From Ischnura elegans (Eukaryota; Arthropoda; Insecta; Odonata; Coenagrionidae), in NCBI RefSeq assembly GCF_921293095.1, contig NC_060258.1:3038001-3102000 (forward strand): a DNA stretch of 64,000 bases, in the 5' to 3' direction. Every line of letters begins with the position of its first letter. Position 1 is the stretch's first letter. Positions 55,401 to 64,000 of this stretch are shown here, one piece after another. The notes under the pieces are model-generated. The model made no database searches, was not told the DNA's origin, and saw only the letters and a list, made by a program, of their open reading frames with translations. The position numbers and the translations under genes were made by a program.

Positions 55401-58052
55401 ATTGCATGCATTTGGAATTTAGTGTCAAGCAAGGACATTGTGTTTTCAATTATTCAACAGTAGTTGCACAGCACGAAACCTCACATTACAATGCCTAGAA
55501 CATTAAACATTAAAACCTCGCTGGAAACACTCAAATGCAAATGCCGAATGCACCCACCAAATTCCCCAGACATTGAATCATCTGATTATTATTTGTTGCA
55601 TTCAATATTACATGGTCTGGCAGATCAGCAATTGCACTCAAATGAATACCTTGAAAAATGGTTTCATTCATGCCTAACCTCAAAAGATGAACATTTAAAC
55701 TATTCCAGTATCCAAGCTCTGCCACAATGATGAGAAAAAATTGCAGCTAGCAATGGACAACATCCTTCCTTTTACACCACACCCACAAGATATTGTAATA
55801 GCTCCATTTCTATCATAGGGTGGTAGGAGCCTTACTAATCAACCACAATTATAAGTTATTAATCACATCAACCATTAAAATACAAAATAAATACACATCA
55901 CGAACAAAATCTTTAACTCTACAGTTAGGTGAAAAAGTTTCTCACCACAGTAACCTGCATAAATACAAAGGTATTTAAAAAATCAGCGAAATGCATTATT
56001 AATGCCTCATGCACTAAGAAAATATTTCTGTCAACACACTCCAAACTCATTGAGCAAAATTGATTTACAAACTAAACAGCATCCCATTCCAATATCATGC
56101 AATTAGTACACAAAACATTATCAAAACAAATAAAAAAATGTTTCAAGAGAATAGACCTCAAAATAGTTTGTAAGAATTAAGCTACTTTGAGCATGAATTT
56201 AGAGCCCTTATTTATGCCAATAGCCCACAGAAAAATTAAGAACGCAATAACCTTGCCAGACATGCATACCATAAAAAGAAGTATCACAGGTTTTCCCTGC
56301 ACATAAAATCGTTTAAGGTTAAATTGAAATTCCACTGGGTCAGGTTCTCCAACTCTATCTTACAATCAGCCGAAGTTTCGATGTACGAGCTGTCCATCGT
56401 CATGAGTGCACCAGGACAACTCGTCGAAATAGAAACCTCCACCATGATGGAGTAGGAGAATCTGGCCTGGCGTAACTCCTGACTAAGCTTCTGCATGCCA
56501 TATCCTTAGCAAAGATTTTGAAGACTTTTATGAAGGATAAACATCTCAGTACCTAAAAAATATAATTCCTAACACAGGTAACCTTTGAACTTATTTATTC
56601 TACGGTCATATTTAAACTTGCTTACCATAAAATTTGTTGAAAACTTTCAAATGTTATAATGTATTTTATAAACAAAATAGTTTCTCTAAAAGATTGTTTA
56701 AAAAGCGGTTTTTAGAAGTACAAATGCTAATAATTTTAATAAAGCCACTAGCAGAAATGGTTCTAGCCAAATATGCTGTGATTTAAATAATCAAAGTTGA
56801 TGCAAATATAAAAATTATATTCCAATATTGGAAAATAGTAAACTAAATAAAAATAAACTTAACAAATACAGAAAAGATATACCACATCAAAATTCCTCAT
56901 TTGCTTTCTAATTTTACAGTTTTGATGAAAATGTTTCCTGGGTTAATTTTTCCGCACTTAAATTAATTTCTAATACTTTGCCAATCTTGCCTTCATTGTA
57001 ACCACCATCTATTCATACAAGATGACTTGAAAATAAACAATCAATTTCCGAAACTTCGCAAAGATATTTTTAGTTACACATAACTGTAGCCTAATGAGAT
57101 CATAATTAAATGTAAGGAAGAGGCTGCGAGCTAAACAAAGATAATACGTTCGCGTGCACATGAGACTGTATTTGACAACGCATAGACAAACCAATTTCTG
57201 GGTCTCTGACACTTCAATCTTTAGCAGCAAATCGTCAGGGATTTTTTCGTTCACTTTAACATGCTCCTTTTACCTGATCAAATACTTAAAAAGGTAGCGT
57301 GGTAGGGCACAGAGGGTGGATTGCCTTTTTGAGTTGATAAATAGTGAGTTTGAATGCCATTCTTTTCTGGATATCGTAGTTTAGCACACACTTAATTTCA
57401 CTAGAAGACAAAATGTCTTCAATCGTCGCCATTGTAACACCAACATTAATAGGACCTTGCCAACGATTGACGGATAGGGAAAAACCAATTACGGGAAATT
57501 GGACTTGTTACACTTTTCCGTAAAACGTTTCGCAAAATATATCATTCTTTATTCCTACTTTTGTCTACATAAACCAAAGAGTTTCACCTTTAACTCCGCA
57601 ATACTTATACTACACCAGTCTTAAAATAAGAAATTACGATAAGCACTCACCCTGAAGCAACTTTTTCTAAGAACTGCGTCTGATTCTAAACAAATCTTTT
57701 TGAAAACACTGAATTCCGTAAGTTTCTTCAAACACAGTGGACACATGGTAGTGGGCAGGCCATCTCCCACAGTAATCTGAGATTTAAATAAACAAGTTAC
57801 ACATCAATAGAGTTTGGAATCACAACATGAAATGAAGTAAGCACCATTTTAAATAAAATCGATAACATTTAATGTGCCACTTACTTGTAAGCCAACTAAA
57901 TCATGTAGGGCATCCTTCACAGTTATATTGTACGCTACATTCGAAGTGAATATGCTGTAAAAACGATCATGCTTCTCCCTACAAAGTCTGCAAAGGTCTA
58001 TTTCTTGATTCCTATCTGAAGATTCCGTGGAAATCCCGATGGTGCGACTCAT
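39397..58052 (-). CDS. Gene B: complete ZAD-C2H2 zinc-finger protein, 737 residues, ten exons
   Basis: Exons (- strand): 58052-57885, 57776-57651, 54290-54123, 53349-53182, 52489-52376, 49104-48973, 45385-45260, 44527-44399, 41306-41234 and 40406-39397, total 2,214 bases. All junctions are GT/AG; all are phase 0 except the last (phase 1), and no stop interrupts the frame. The ZAD zinc ligands are C21 and C24 (CRLC, exon 1) and C68 and C71 (CPLC, exon 2). ZADs mediate homodimerisation in insect nuclear proteins. Residues 99-401 are acidic linkers built partly from duplicated exons. Residues 476-727 are nine C2H2 fingers, followed by a tenth cut after SYSCNKCEKS. Likely a chromatin or transcription regulator; target unknown. 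Introns hold many transposon relics. Confidence 0.9.
40407..44398 (-). other. Gene B introns 8-9, mostly unrecognised
   Basis: Between exons 10, 9 and 8 lies AT-rich sequence. A plus-strand fragment near 41,940-42,129 reads WHSNEAEGYYSLFERITSGK but is not assignable. A G-run (43,489-43,498) and G-rich purine tract at 42,880-43,000 are low-complexity. Confidence 0.4.
41234..41306 (-). CDS. Gene B exon 9
   Basis: Twenty-four codons plus one base, LTSTENGELIQNKSMAMESM then TEAV, between CTTTCAG and GTGAGT. The final G completes a Glu codon with the first two bases of exon 10. Confidence 0.8.
44399..44527 (-). CDS. Gene B exon 8
   Basis: Forty-three codons, AQASTSFQWEEVDAEETGAI to ETDTTK, between TATGCAG and GTATGC; matches gene A 5896-6021. 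Confidence 0.8.
45018..45124. mobile_element. 107 bp MITE with 25 bp terminal inverted repeats
   Basis: GGTGATGGTTTTCCGGGTTT... at 45018-45042 is matched in reverse by the end at 45100-45124, with two mismatches. The middle reads CCGAAGAC, stem GGGAG/CTCCC, then GAAACTGTC, a hammerhead-like arrangement. Confidence 0.75.
45041..45075 (+). ncRNA. Hammerhead-like core motif inside the 107 bp MITE
   Basis: CCGAAGAC, GGGAG/CTCCC hairpin with an eight-base loop, GAAAC, one extra T, GTC. U4 of the core is C, so the copy is probably inactive. Confidence 0.35.
45260..45385 (-). CDS. Gene B exon 7, diverged duplicate of exon 6
   Basis: Forty-two codons, SGIKTGSPSVKADQSSDGEE to VPQASDQ, between TTTCAG and GTAATA. 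It shares the S-x-K-x-DQ-x-SD-x-EE...STDG pattern with exon 6. Gene A lacks it. Confidence 0.8.
45610..45700 (+). pseudogene. Small LINE fragment
   Basis: NILRHDGLMTSFI resembles the (G)HIMRHDGLVTS segment of the LINE relic at 47.3 kb. Very short. Confidence 0.35.
46303..46477. mobile_element. 175 bp inverted-repeat element with hammerhead-like centre
   Basis: The arms (CAATTCGGGCTTCCAGCCGG... to GGGTTCCATC) pair with each other over about 75 bases with few mismatches. At 46396-46430 the plus strand reads CTGAGGAT, stem GGAAC/GTTCC, AAAACGTC. The other strand of the left arm reads TGACGAT, GGAAC/GTTTT, GAAATGTC. A related element lies at 56,315-56,475. Confidence 0.7.
47085..47420 (+). pseudogene. 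LINE relic (reverse transcriptase C-terminal part)
   Basis: FLNGSEAWALTTAEKSTVEA then LEMCCYQ*MMKIKWINHVCN and EEVL*RVEEKRSS are followed by VGHIMRHDGLVTS in another frame. This is the familiar YGSEAWTL...EMW...RISWTD-x-V-x-NEEVLRR...GHIMRHDGL stretch of non-LTR elements. Several stops and a frameshift are present. It sits in gene B intron 6. Confidence 0.75.
48345..48900 (+). pseudogene. Second LINE relic, split by a hAT MITE
   Basis: VEALECVA, WEKRS and FIAHIMRYDVL repeat the motifs of the relic at 47.1 kb. After the MITE the text resumes with IKDIKKEDHMHEKIS. A 42 bp stretch (GTTGCTCGTTGACCATAAAG...) is tandemly duplicated near 48,370-48,450. Confidence 0.65.
48627..48828. mobile_element. 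202 bp hAT-type MITE with 8 bp target duplication
   Basis: The ends CAGGGGCGGATCCAGG and CCTGGATCCGCCTTTG are inverted repeats. ATCAAGGA flanks both sides (48619-48626 and 48829-48836). The interior has two similar GATCCAGGATTTT blocks and a C-rich run. No coding capacity; it interrupts the LINE relic. Confidence 0.9.
48973..49104 (-). CDS. Gene B exon 6
   Basis: Forty-four codons, SDPVRYKCSPVKEDQISDDE to HQDPCDQ, between CCAATAG and GTAATA; counterpart of gene A 2994-3125. Confidence 0.87.
50237..50446 (+). CDS. Candidate exon inside the 2.16 kb transposon (CUE-like pattern)
   Basis: Seventy codons open in phase 0 between CATTCAG and GTAAGA: GSSGIQQVTEQGYFPCIDDG, then a segment with IASLFPHLRHHILEQNF and IIFEYL. 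The spacing of FP, the Leu residues and the final hydrophobic helix recalls a CUE-type ubiquitin-binding helical domain. It could be a transposase exon of an unknown family or a captured host exon. No flanking exon has been established. Confidence 0.35.
50761..50993. mobile_element. Nested MITE, about 233 bp
   Basis: TAGGGGAACACGGGGCGGAA at the left is matched in reverse by CGCACTGGGTTCCCCTA at the right. GGCGGAAC and GTTCCGCC also pair inside. It lies wholly inside the 2.16 kb transposon, so it is younger. Confidence 0.7.
52195..52243. repeat. Perfect 24 bp inverted repeat with one-base spacer
   Basis: AACTACAGAAGAGCTTTCAT GTTT, a C, and the exact reverse complement. Gene A's matching intron has only one arm (near 3,348-3,371), so the second arm arose in the gene B copy. 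Confidence 0.9.
52376..52489 (-). CDS. Gene B exon 5, acidic linker
   Basis: Thirty-eight codons, FHIKDENEDHLSEENNSMLY to DPLANDDL, between TCTTCTAG and GTGAGT; counterpart of gene A 2233-2352. Confidence 0.85.
53182..53349 (-). CDS. Gene B exon 4, second of two duplicated exons
   Basis: SFEGGGAVDDNLGPCLETTD to PVPDCLLPRDDKL, between CCGCAG and GTAAGT. The surrounding intron is duplicated as well, so the unit is about 0.94 kb. Confidence 0.85.
54123..54290 (-). CDS. Gene B exon 3, first of two duplicated 56-codon exons
   Basis: SFEGGGADDEESEPCVETKA to PLTDCLLPRDNKL, between CTGCAG and GTCAGT. It is 56 codons, exactly as long as exon 4 and clearly homologous to it. Confidence 0.85.
55180..55735 (+). 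pseudogene. Degenerate mariner, second type, internally deleted
   Basis: NWYNCFKDNHFNDDPFLGVE RPKTSREN then a stop, LGALLNEDQEE, and later PPNSPDIESSDYYLLHSILH, GLADQQL and EKWFHSCLTSKDE. This matches the N-terminal (NWF-x-RFK ... GRPKT ... L-x-x-LL-x-ED) and C-terminal (YSPDLAPSDYHLFRS) parts of a mariner transposase distinct from the one at 23-24 kb. The middle is missing. It is in gene B intron 2 in reverse orientation to the gene. Confidence 0.75.
56315..56475 (-). repeat. Inverted-repeat element related to 46,303-46,477
   Basis: The minus strand reads ATGACGATGGACAGCTCGTA then CATCGAAACTTCGGC, aligning with ATGACGATGGAACCC...GAAATGTCGGC at 46.3 kb. ACGAGTTGTCC pairs with GGACAGCTCGT. 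More diverged than the 46.3 kb copy. Confidence 0.5.
56480..57645 (-). other. Part of gene B intron 2
   Basis: AT-rich intron, no exon or repeat recognised. Confidence 0.5.
57651..57776 (-). CDS. Gene B exon 2: second half of ZAD
   Basis: ITVGDGLPTTMCPLCLKKLT then EFSVFKKICLESDAVLRKSC and FR; 42 codons in phase 0 between CTCAG and GTGAGT. It supplies the second Cys pair and the helix with xFKxxC typical of ZADs. Confidence 0.9.
57885..58052 (-). CDS. Gene B exon 1: start and first half of ZAD
   Basis: Begins MSRTIGISTESSDRNQEIDL and continues CRLCREKHDRFYSIF to DLVGLQ, then GTAAGT. The ATG is the first in frame. The CRLC-x-n-FYSIF pattern is the classic ZAD opening. Confidence 0.9.
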
Positions 58053-58600
58053 GTTTTCGATTTAAAATATTATTCACTTTTTAAATCAGGTTTATCGTCG
58101 AAGAAATATCGTCTACTCAGCATTGACAAAGATCACAAATTCCAACAAGGAAACTACATTGACTAAGATGTTGAGTGAAAATAAAATATTTTAGAATGCT
58201 TAACGAAAGGAACACAAAATCCAATAAATGATGAATCAACGGAATGATATATCACGACTGAATAGCTTGGATTGAGAAAATTTTCAACAATTTATGACAC
58301 AATTGTAAATTCTTTGGACAAGCATCCACGACAAGATTAATCCACAACGTTCACTTGTCATTATATGACTATACCTATACAATCAACCACATTATAGAAC
58401 CGATCTTTTCTAGTTGCCATTTTATCCGCCAATAGCACACCTATAGAGCAGGCCAAACATCCGTGTTTGAAGAGTTTTTTATCTATTTAAAAAAATAAAG
58501 CACCATTTCATTAAAAATCCATCAAATTTTCGATTGATTGTAGTGTAAAAATATTAGGTTAAAAGTTAATCAATGACTAGGCCAGAAACGAAGTTTAAGC
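58053..58600. promoter_or_regulatory. Upstream region of gene B (head-to-head with ZAD pseudogene)
   Basis: The 1 kb between the gene B ATG and the decayed ZAD exon at 59,099 should hold gene B's promoter. I find no clear TATA box or initiator that I would assign. Confidence 0.3.
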
Positions 58601-59098
58601 CCAACTTCGGCTTCCGCCAGGTCAGATTACATCTACAGTCTTTAAATATGAGAAAGAGTTCTAAATTCTTAATTGTAGAGTTAAAAAAGGTTAAAAATAT
58701 TTTAACTTTTCAGATAATGTAATAAACTAGCATAATATATCACTTATTGTTGGAAATATTTCATTTTTCGATTTTAGGCCTGCTGCATACGCAATCCTCT
58801 AGCGGTGCAATATGCAAATGAAGTCCGGTGTGTAAGCTAATCCTTGCTATCCTGGTCAGTTAAAAACAGGGCGTCAAGGAGCAAGAGTTCTTGGAAAATA
58901 TTTGATGACTTTTCTATTGAAATGCGATTTATTTTTGAGGTCCTGGTAAATGTGAGCTTTTTATGCCCTTCTCCTGGATTATTCTAAAGTTTTTGCGTTA
59001 TCGTAAGTCATAGAAATGAACGTAATGTATTAGAAATTTGTAAATCACTGAGTGCTGTGTGGATGATTTTTGAGGAGTGAACTGGTTTTGCAGATAGA

Positions 59099-59541
59099 TT
59101 GAGCTATTGCTGTAAAAATGTGAGTATTACAGCTGGGAATTTATCTGACTCTTTAGAAAGAAATTCTGAGGGTACTCCGTGTAGACTTAGCATGAAAAAA
59201 AATGATTATTGTTACAACATATTCTTTTCAATTGCAGGAAGCCAGATAACTGGAAAGGATGCCTCAGGCGATTTTGTTGACTTACAAGTAAGTGAGGGTT
59301 TACATTTTATTGTTCTCCTTAGTTATTGTTTTATTCCGTTGTATGAGGATGTTTTCCACAGCATGTCTGAAATCTCTTCCACGTATGTTTTCATTCCTTT
59401 CGTAGGTTGCTGTTGGAGATGGCCTGCCTGCCACAATATGCCCACTGTGCTTGAAAATGCTCATCGAAGTCAATGATTTTAGAAATATTTGTCATGAATC
59501 GGACGGAGAACAGAAAATTTTCGTGTAGGAATTACCTCAGG
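59099..59541 (+). pseudogene. ZAD exon pair, decayed copy 1
   Basis: The first part (to 59287, then GTAAGT) reads KNVSITAGNLSDSLERNSEG then TPCRLSMKKNDYCYNIF to DFVDLQ. It lacks an in-frame ATG, and the second zinc ligand of CRLC is now Ser. The second part (59406 onward, after CGTAG) reads VAVGDGLPATICPLCLKMLI to KIFV and a TAG. The splice sites survive. Confidence 0.85.
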
Positions 59542-59786
59542 GTGAGTGCATCTTATTTTATTTCATTGGAAGCCTCGTATAACTTTCAAATAATGTGAAA
59601 TCATTCACGTAACCAGATATTTACTTGTTCGTGTTAACTTGCCGTGTAGCCCGGCCTTGATGATTTAAAGTTAATATAGACTAGAATGAAACTTTTGCCA
59701 ATTGTTTGCATTTGTGTTTCAACAGATTATAGCAATAACTTGAAAATGTAATTAATCGTGTATTTGATGACTCACTTGCCATGACG

Positions 59787-60015
59787 GGCAAATAATTTGT
59801 TTATACGGTACATAAACACGTACGGGTTAATGTCTAAATGTATGAACGCCAAAGTACACCGTGTAACCACCCAACTTGTTCGAAAGCATGCACAGAAAAT
59901 AGAACTTGTTCTAATTTGGTTCATGCATTCGTATATGTACTCTTCTGGTCCACAAAAATAATTCACGAAAACATACATTAACTCATACCTGTTAATGCAT
60001 TATGTAAACAGGCCT
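59787..60015 (+). mobile_element. Insertion in duplication copy 1; family member also at 60,875-61,070
   Basis: Copy 2 of the tandem duplication passes directly from GGGCAAAG to TAATGCTTAG, while copy 1 has about 225 extra bases. The extra segment shares CGTGTAACCAC, CAACTTGT, GAAAATAGAAC(C/T)TGTTCT and TGTAAACAGG with 60,875-61,070. GTTTA...TAAAC palindromes lie at the ends. Confidence 0.65.
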
Positions 60016-60874
60016 TAATGCTTAGTAACTGCATCAATTTATTACATGAAAAATTAACGGAAAATCACTTCTTATTAGAGATCAGAACTTAATGTAGCAT
60101 TATATTTGTTAGTTAACAATATTCAATGTTATGAAAGGACCTCGCCAATGATCGACGGAGGAGTGAAAAATGTCCAATTTCCCGCTTAGTGTTTCCGAAT
60201 CCTGACGAGGTATTAATTAACTCGCAGTTGGTACCTCAATTGTGACGGCCGAAGTCGCTTTTTCTTGTGGTATAACTAAGTGTTTACAGTCATAAAAAGT
60301 CAGAAAATCAGTCATAAAAGTGAATAATTTGAATTTACCAATGACCAACTGAAAACATATCAATGAACGTGAAGAATTTTGTGGAGTATGTTTTCGATGT
60401 ATTTATTTTGCTTCTTTCCTCCTCTTTGGTTTTACAACAGAATAATTCAGCTGCAAAAAATATCCAAAGAGGCATTTCAACAAATCGATTTGAATATTTT
60501 ATAACAAGTCGAGAAAAGTGATGTGACATACCTGGCTATTTAGTGTACTTGTTCTTTACTATGTGACAATATTATATACGAATGCATTTTTATATTTGTT
60601 TCGTAATTCAATGATTTGATAATTTTATTATTTGCTAAAATTATATATGTTAGATGTTTATGAAAAAATTATGTGCTCGTGTATAAAAATTTTTATTCGA
60701 ATAATTTTTTGTTTAATAATGTTTTGTGTACATAATATTGGTGGTGTCAAAAATAAAAGTTTGGTATACATATAATTAAATCAGTGGAGATGGTTGCCTT
60801 ACCGTTCTTGATTAAAGGTGTTTACTCCATTTATATACCTATTCTAGTTATTATCTAACTATATGAACCCATGA

Positions 60875-61070
60875 ATGTAAACAAAAATGCATCGTGTAAC
60901 CACACAACTTGTGTGAATGCATGAATAGAAAATAGAACCTGTTCTGATATGGTCAATGCATGTTTACACATTCCATTCTGGTCCGCTAAAGTCGTTCATG
61001 TATTCAATCAATAACTTGTATATGTTTGTTTATGTGTGGTGTAAACAGGTGTTAAAAATATGAGGTGATG
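60875..61070 (+). repeat. Second copy of the 59.8 kb insertion family
   Basis: Direct-orientation copy with the shared blocks named for 59,787-60,015. Boundaries are approximate. Confidence 0.65.
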
Positions 61071-61549
61071 ATTTTGATTCTCATGATATATTTTTTGTCT
61101 TCTTTATGGAAACACTACTTATTTGTGCATATAAGTTTTTTTGTAATCAGACTCATGGATTAGAGAATGGGATGTGTTTTATTTTATTGATCAATTTTGT
61201 TTAATTAATTTTGAGTACATGGAAAATTGTTTGTTTTTAAATGTGCTACACTCAAAGTTAAGGGTTATTTCTGGAATCATATTTGCGCCCATTTTTGAAG
61301 TTTATTTACTGATGAGATGTGTTTTTTTTTAAATATCAATTTTGTTTATTTAATTTGGAGTACATGACAAAAATAATCGTTGGTGTACAGATTGCAATGA
61401 ACGACTTGAATGGGAAAGTCTTCTTTTCTAGTATATTTTGCGATATTTTGCAGTTTTATTTTAATGACTGTCTTTGTGGGCAGTTCTAAGTATTAGTGGT
61501 GAATGACATTGTTGAAGGAACAATTTCTGATAGTTCAGGTAGCAATCAC

Positions 61550-63995
61550 TGAGTCCCAGAGATACTTTCATGGCTTCCACTTGGTCACATTTCATCTATG
61601 GTCTTTAAATATGAAAAACAGTAAAAAATTTCATTAATGTGGAATGAAAAAAGTTCATGTTAAATATCCATGTTTAAAATAATGCAATGCACCTCCATAA
61701 TATATCACTCATCGTTGGAAATACCTCATTTTTTGATTATAAGCCTGTTGCATAAGTAAACCTCTAGTGGTGCAATGCACAAATGAAGTCTGGTATCTAA
61801 ACTAAACCTTGCTAGCCTGGTCAGTTATGAGCGAGGCCGTCAATGAGCATGGAGTTCGTGTAAAATATTTGCTGTCTTTTTCGTTGAAATTCGATTTATT
61901 TTTGAGGTCATATGTTAATGTGAACTTTTTATGCCCATTTACTTAGTTATTCTCAAGTTTTTGCGTTGGCCGACGTCATAGAAATGAACATAATATATTA
62001 GAAATTTGGAAATCACGGAGTGCTGTGTGAATGATTTGTTTTAGGAGTTAACTGGTTTATAAATGGAATGAGTTATTGCAGTGAAAAACACAAGTATTAC
62101 CATTGGGAATTTCTTGGAGTCTTTACAAAGGAATGAGGTGCTCTCCTAAAATTAAAAAGCTATTTTTTTCAAGTTTAGATTAAGTTAGTCAAAGTTATTT
62201 CTGCATGCAAATAATATTTTTGCGTATAAAATATATATATGCAATATAAATAATTCATGATTCTCAATATTCTTGTTGCTGGAGAGCTTCAAAGTTCGCA
62301 ACAATTATCAAATTATTTCGTGCTACAAAAATGCCCTGTGATATCAGAATGCGAGTAAGCAGACTCGCTCTGTGGCAAATACAAAACAGTAACGACTATA
62401 ACAAACATCTACGACGATACTGATTCAGAACATGAAGGGTGTGTGAAAACATGTGAATCGTTCAAAAGATTTTACGGTGCTTGTATTGTGCAATGGTTGA
62501 CTCCGACTTCGTAAAGACGCATCCTGGGAACATTCTGAAGGTAGATTAATTCATGGCAACTCATTTCTTCTCCAGTAATGAAGATTTCTATGAGTTGAGA
62601 AGCCACGAAATTGAAATGTAACATAAATTCAATCAATAATCTCATTCGCTAATAATCTAAAGCTTGGTTTGTGTCTCATTTAACTACTGTCATTTACTCA
62701 TTGCTTTTAATGTGGACATGGTGCAATATTGGACTATGTGATGTTAACGTTTTGGAGAAATACAACAGATCATATTTTAAGCTGATTTACTTAGCATTCA
62801 TAAGGTCTGGAAGAGAGACATACCATGTTTCAGCAGGTTGTTAGGATCAAGTGTTAATGAATTTGAACATTTGCACTGTTGAGGCTAAGGTGACACCAGA
62901 ACATTAAGTGAGAACAATAAGCTTATACTGTGGAAATTGCTGTGGATGAGGAGGATGAGAAAGTAATAAGCACTATTTGTCAAGATGGTGCTGCATCTTC
63001 CAGTTTGCGTACATTCTTTAAACCTATCAATTATTCAGGATAAATATTTCACATGACTGATGATGGAATTGACGTATAAAAAATTAATTGTAAAGAGAGA
63101 TACATAGGTTTTTCTAAAACTTGGACAAATAGTCTACTGGCACCACTTAAACCTATTGTTTACTGGCCTCTGATGACACGCTCAGCCAACATGGCAATGG
63201 GTCGTTTTGAGTGCAAGATCGCAATGAATAATTTTCAAAGTGAAATTCTACAAAAAAATATGCAGCTAGGAGAAGAACTGCTGTCACTTTAATTTACAGC
63301 ACGAAGGATTTTTTTATCGCATAATCATTCATTTTTAGTAGAATTCCCCATTCCGAGGATAACCCTTTGCAGGCTTTGCATGAAGAAAAATGATTATTAT
63401 TACAACATATTCACTTCAAATGTGGCAGGTCAGATAACTGTAGAGGATGACTTATAAGATTTTGTCGACTTAAAAGCAAGTTTGGTGTAACATTTTAGTG
63501 ATTTCCTTAGTTATTGTTTTATTCCATTCTATGGGCATGCTTTCCACGACAAGTCTGAAATCTCATGCATATGTTTTAATTCCTTTCGTAGGTTGCTTTT
63601 GGAAGTGGCCAACCTGCCAATATATGCCCACTGTGCTTGAAAAAGCTCATCAAATTCAATGATTTCAGATATATTTGTCATATTTTTGACGCAGAATGTT
63701 GCCTAAAAAATTTTGAAAAATTTTGTGTGGAAATTTCTTCAGTGTGATTGATTCTTTTTTCATTGTAAGCCCTGTGAAATCATTCAGGCAAGCAGATATT
63801 AACTTGTTTATGTCGATGTACCATGTAGCCCGGCCTTAATAGTTTCAAGTTCATATCATCGAGAATGAAAAATTTAGAAAAATGTTTGTATTTGTGGGCT
63901 CTACAGATTATAGCAATAGAAAAAGTAACTAAATCTTGTATTTGATGAATCACTTGCCACGAAGGGCAAAGTATAATGCTTAGTGACAGCATCAA
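61550..63995 (+). repeat. Tandem duplication copy 2 (of about 58,610-60,030)
   Basis: Matching blocks in order: CATCTAYRGTCTTTAAATAT, ATATATCACTYATYGTTGGA, CCTCTAGYGGTGCAATRYRC, GCTAGCCTGGTCAGTTA and the ZAD exons, then TAGCCCGGCCTTRATRRTTT. Copy 2 has about 1.2 kb extra at 62,140-63,345 with no recognised coding content. Confidence 0.8.
63362..63720 (+). pseudogene. ZAD exon pair, decayed copy 2
   Basis: CRLCMKKNDYYYNIFTSNVA then GQITVEDDL, a stop, and DFVDLK; the donor GT is now GC (GCAAGT). The second part from 63592 reads VAFGSGQPANICPLCLKKLI KFNDFRYICH. It keeps all four zinc Cys that copy 1 partly lost, but has the stop and a damaged donor. Confidence 0.85.
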
Positions 63996-64000
63996 AGTAT

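Overview
This window is eukaryotic nuclear DNA from an arthropod, most likely an insect. It is AT-rich, has spliced genes with kilobase-scale introns and GT/AG junctions, and is full of degraded transposons. The real genes belong to the ZAD-C2H2 zinc-finger family, which is expanded in insects. I cannot name the species.

Two paralogous ZAD-C2H2-type genes lie tail to tail. Gene A (+ strand, 2,233-13,231) is seen only as its 3' five exons. Gene B (- strand, 58,052-39,397) is complete: ten exons join in phase into a 737-residue protein with an N-terminal zinc-binding ZAD split over two exons, a chain of short acidic exons, and nine C2H2 fingers. Small exons and introns of A and B align block by block in opposite orientation, so they come from a segmental duplication now inverted. 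Gene A's homology stops abruptly near 1,770, before the ZAD exons, at a block of GC-rich hairpins preceded by degenerate ~160 bp repeats. Gene A's last exon carries one isolated and 15 tandem fingers, then about 0.8 kb of decayed fingers. Right of gene B, two decayed ZAD exon pairs (59.1-59.5 and 63.36-63.7 kb) sit in a tandem duplication.

The 25 kb between the genes (14.4-39.2 kb) is mostly transposon relics: a mariner with intact ends nested in an older repeat, a Penelope-like element with RT and GIY-YIG parts followed by a near-perfect 135 bp inverted repeat, an EnSpm/CACTA-type fragment, an Ac-like hAT MITE, a foldback element and several unclassified repeats. Introns of both genes carry further LINE, mariner, hAT and MITE insertions. 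One is a 2,160 bp element with an 8 bp target duplication, whose uninterrupted site is preserved in gene A.

The least expected signal is a recurring short motif: CTGANGA-like, one pyrimidine, a small hairpin, then GAAACGTC. It appears in the Penelope inverted repeat, in its tail and in several separate small inverted repeats. It resembles the core of a hammerhead ribozyme, which Penelope-like elements are known to carry.
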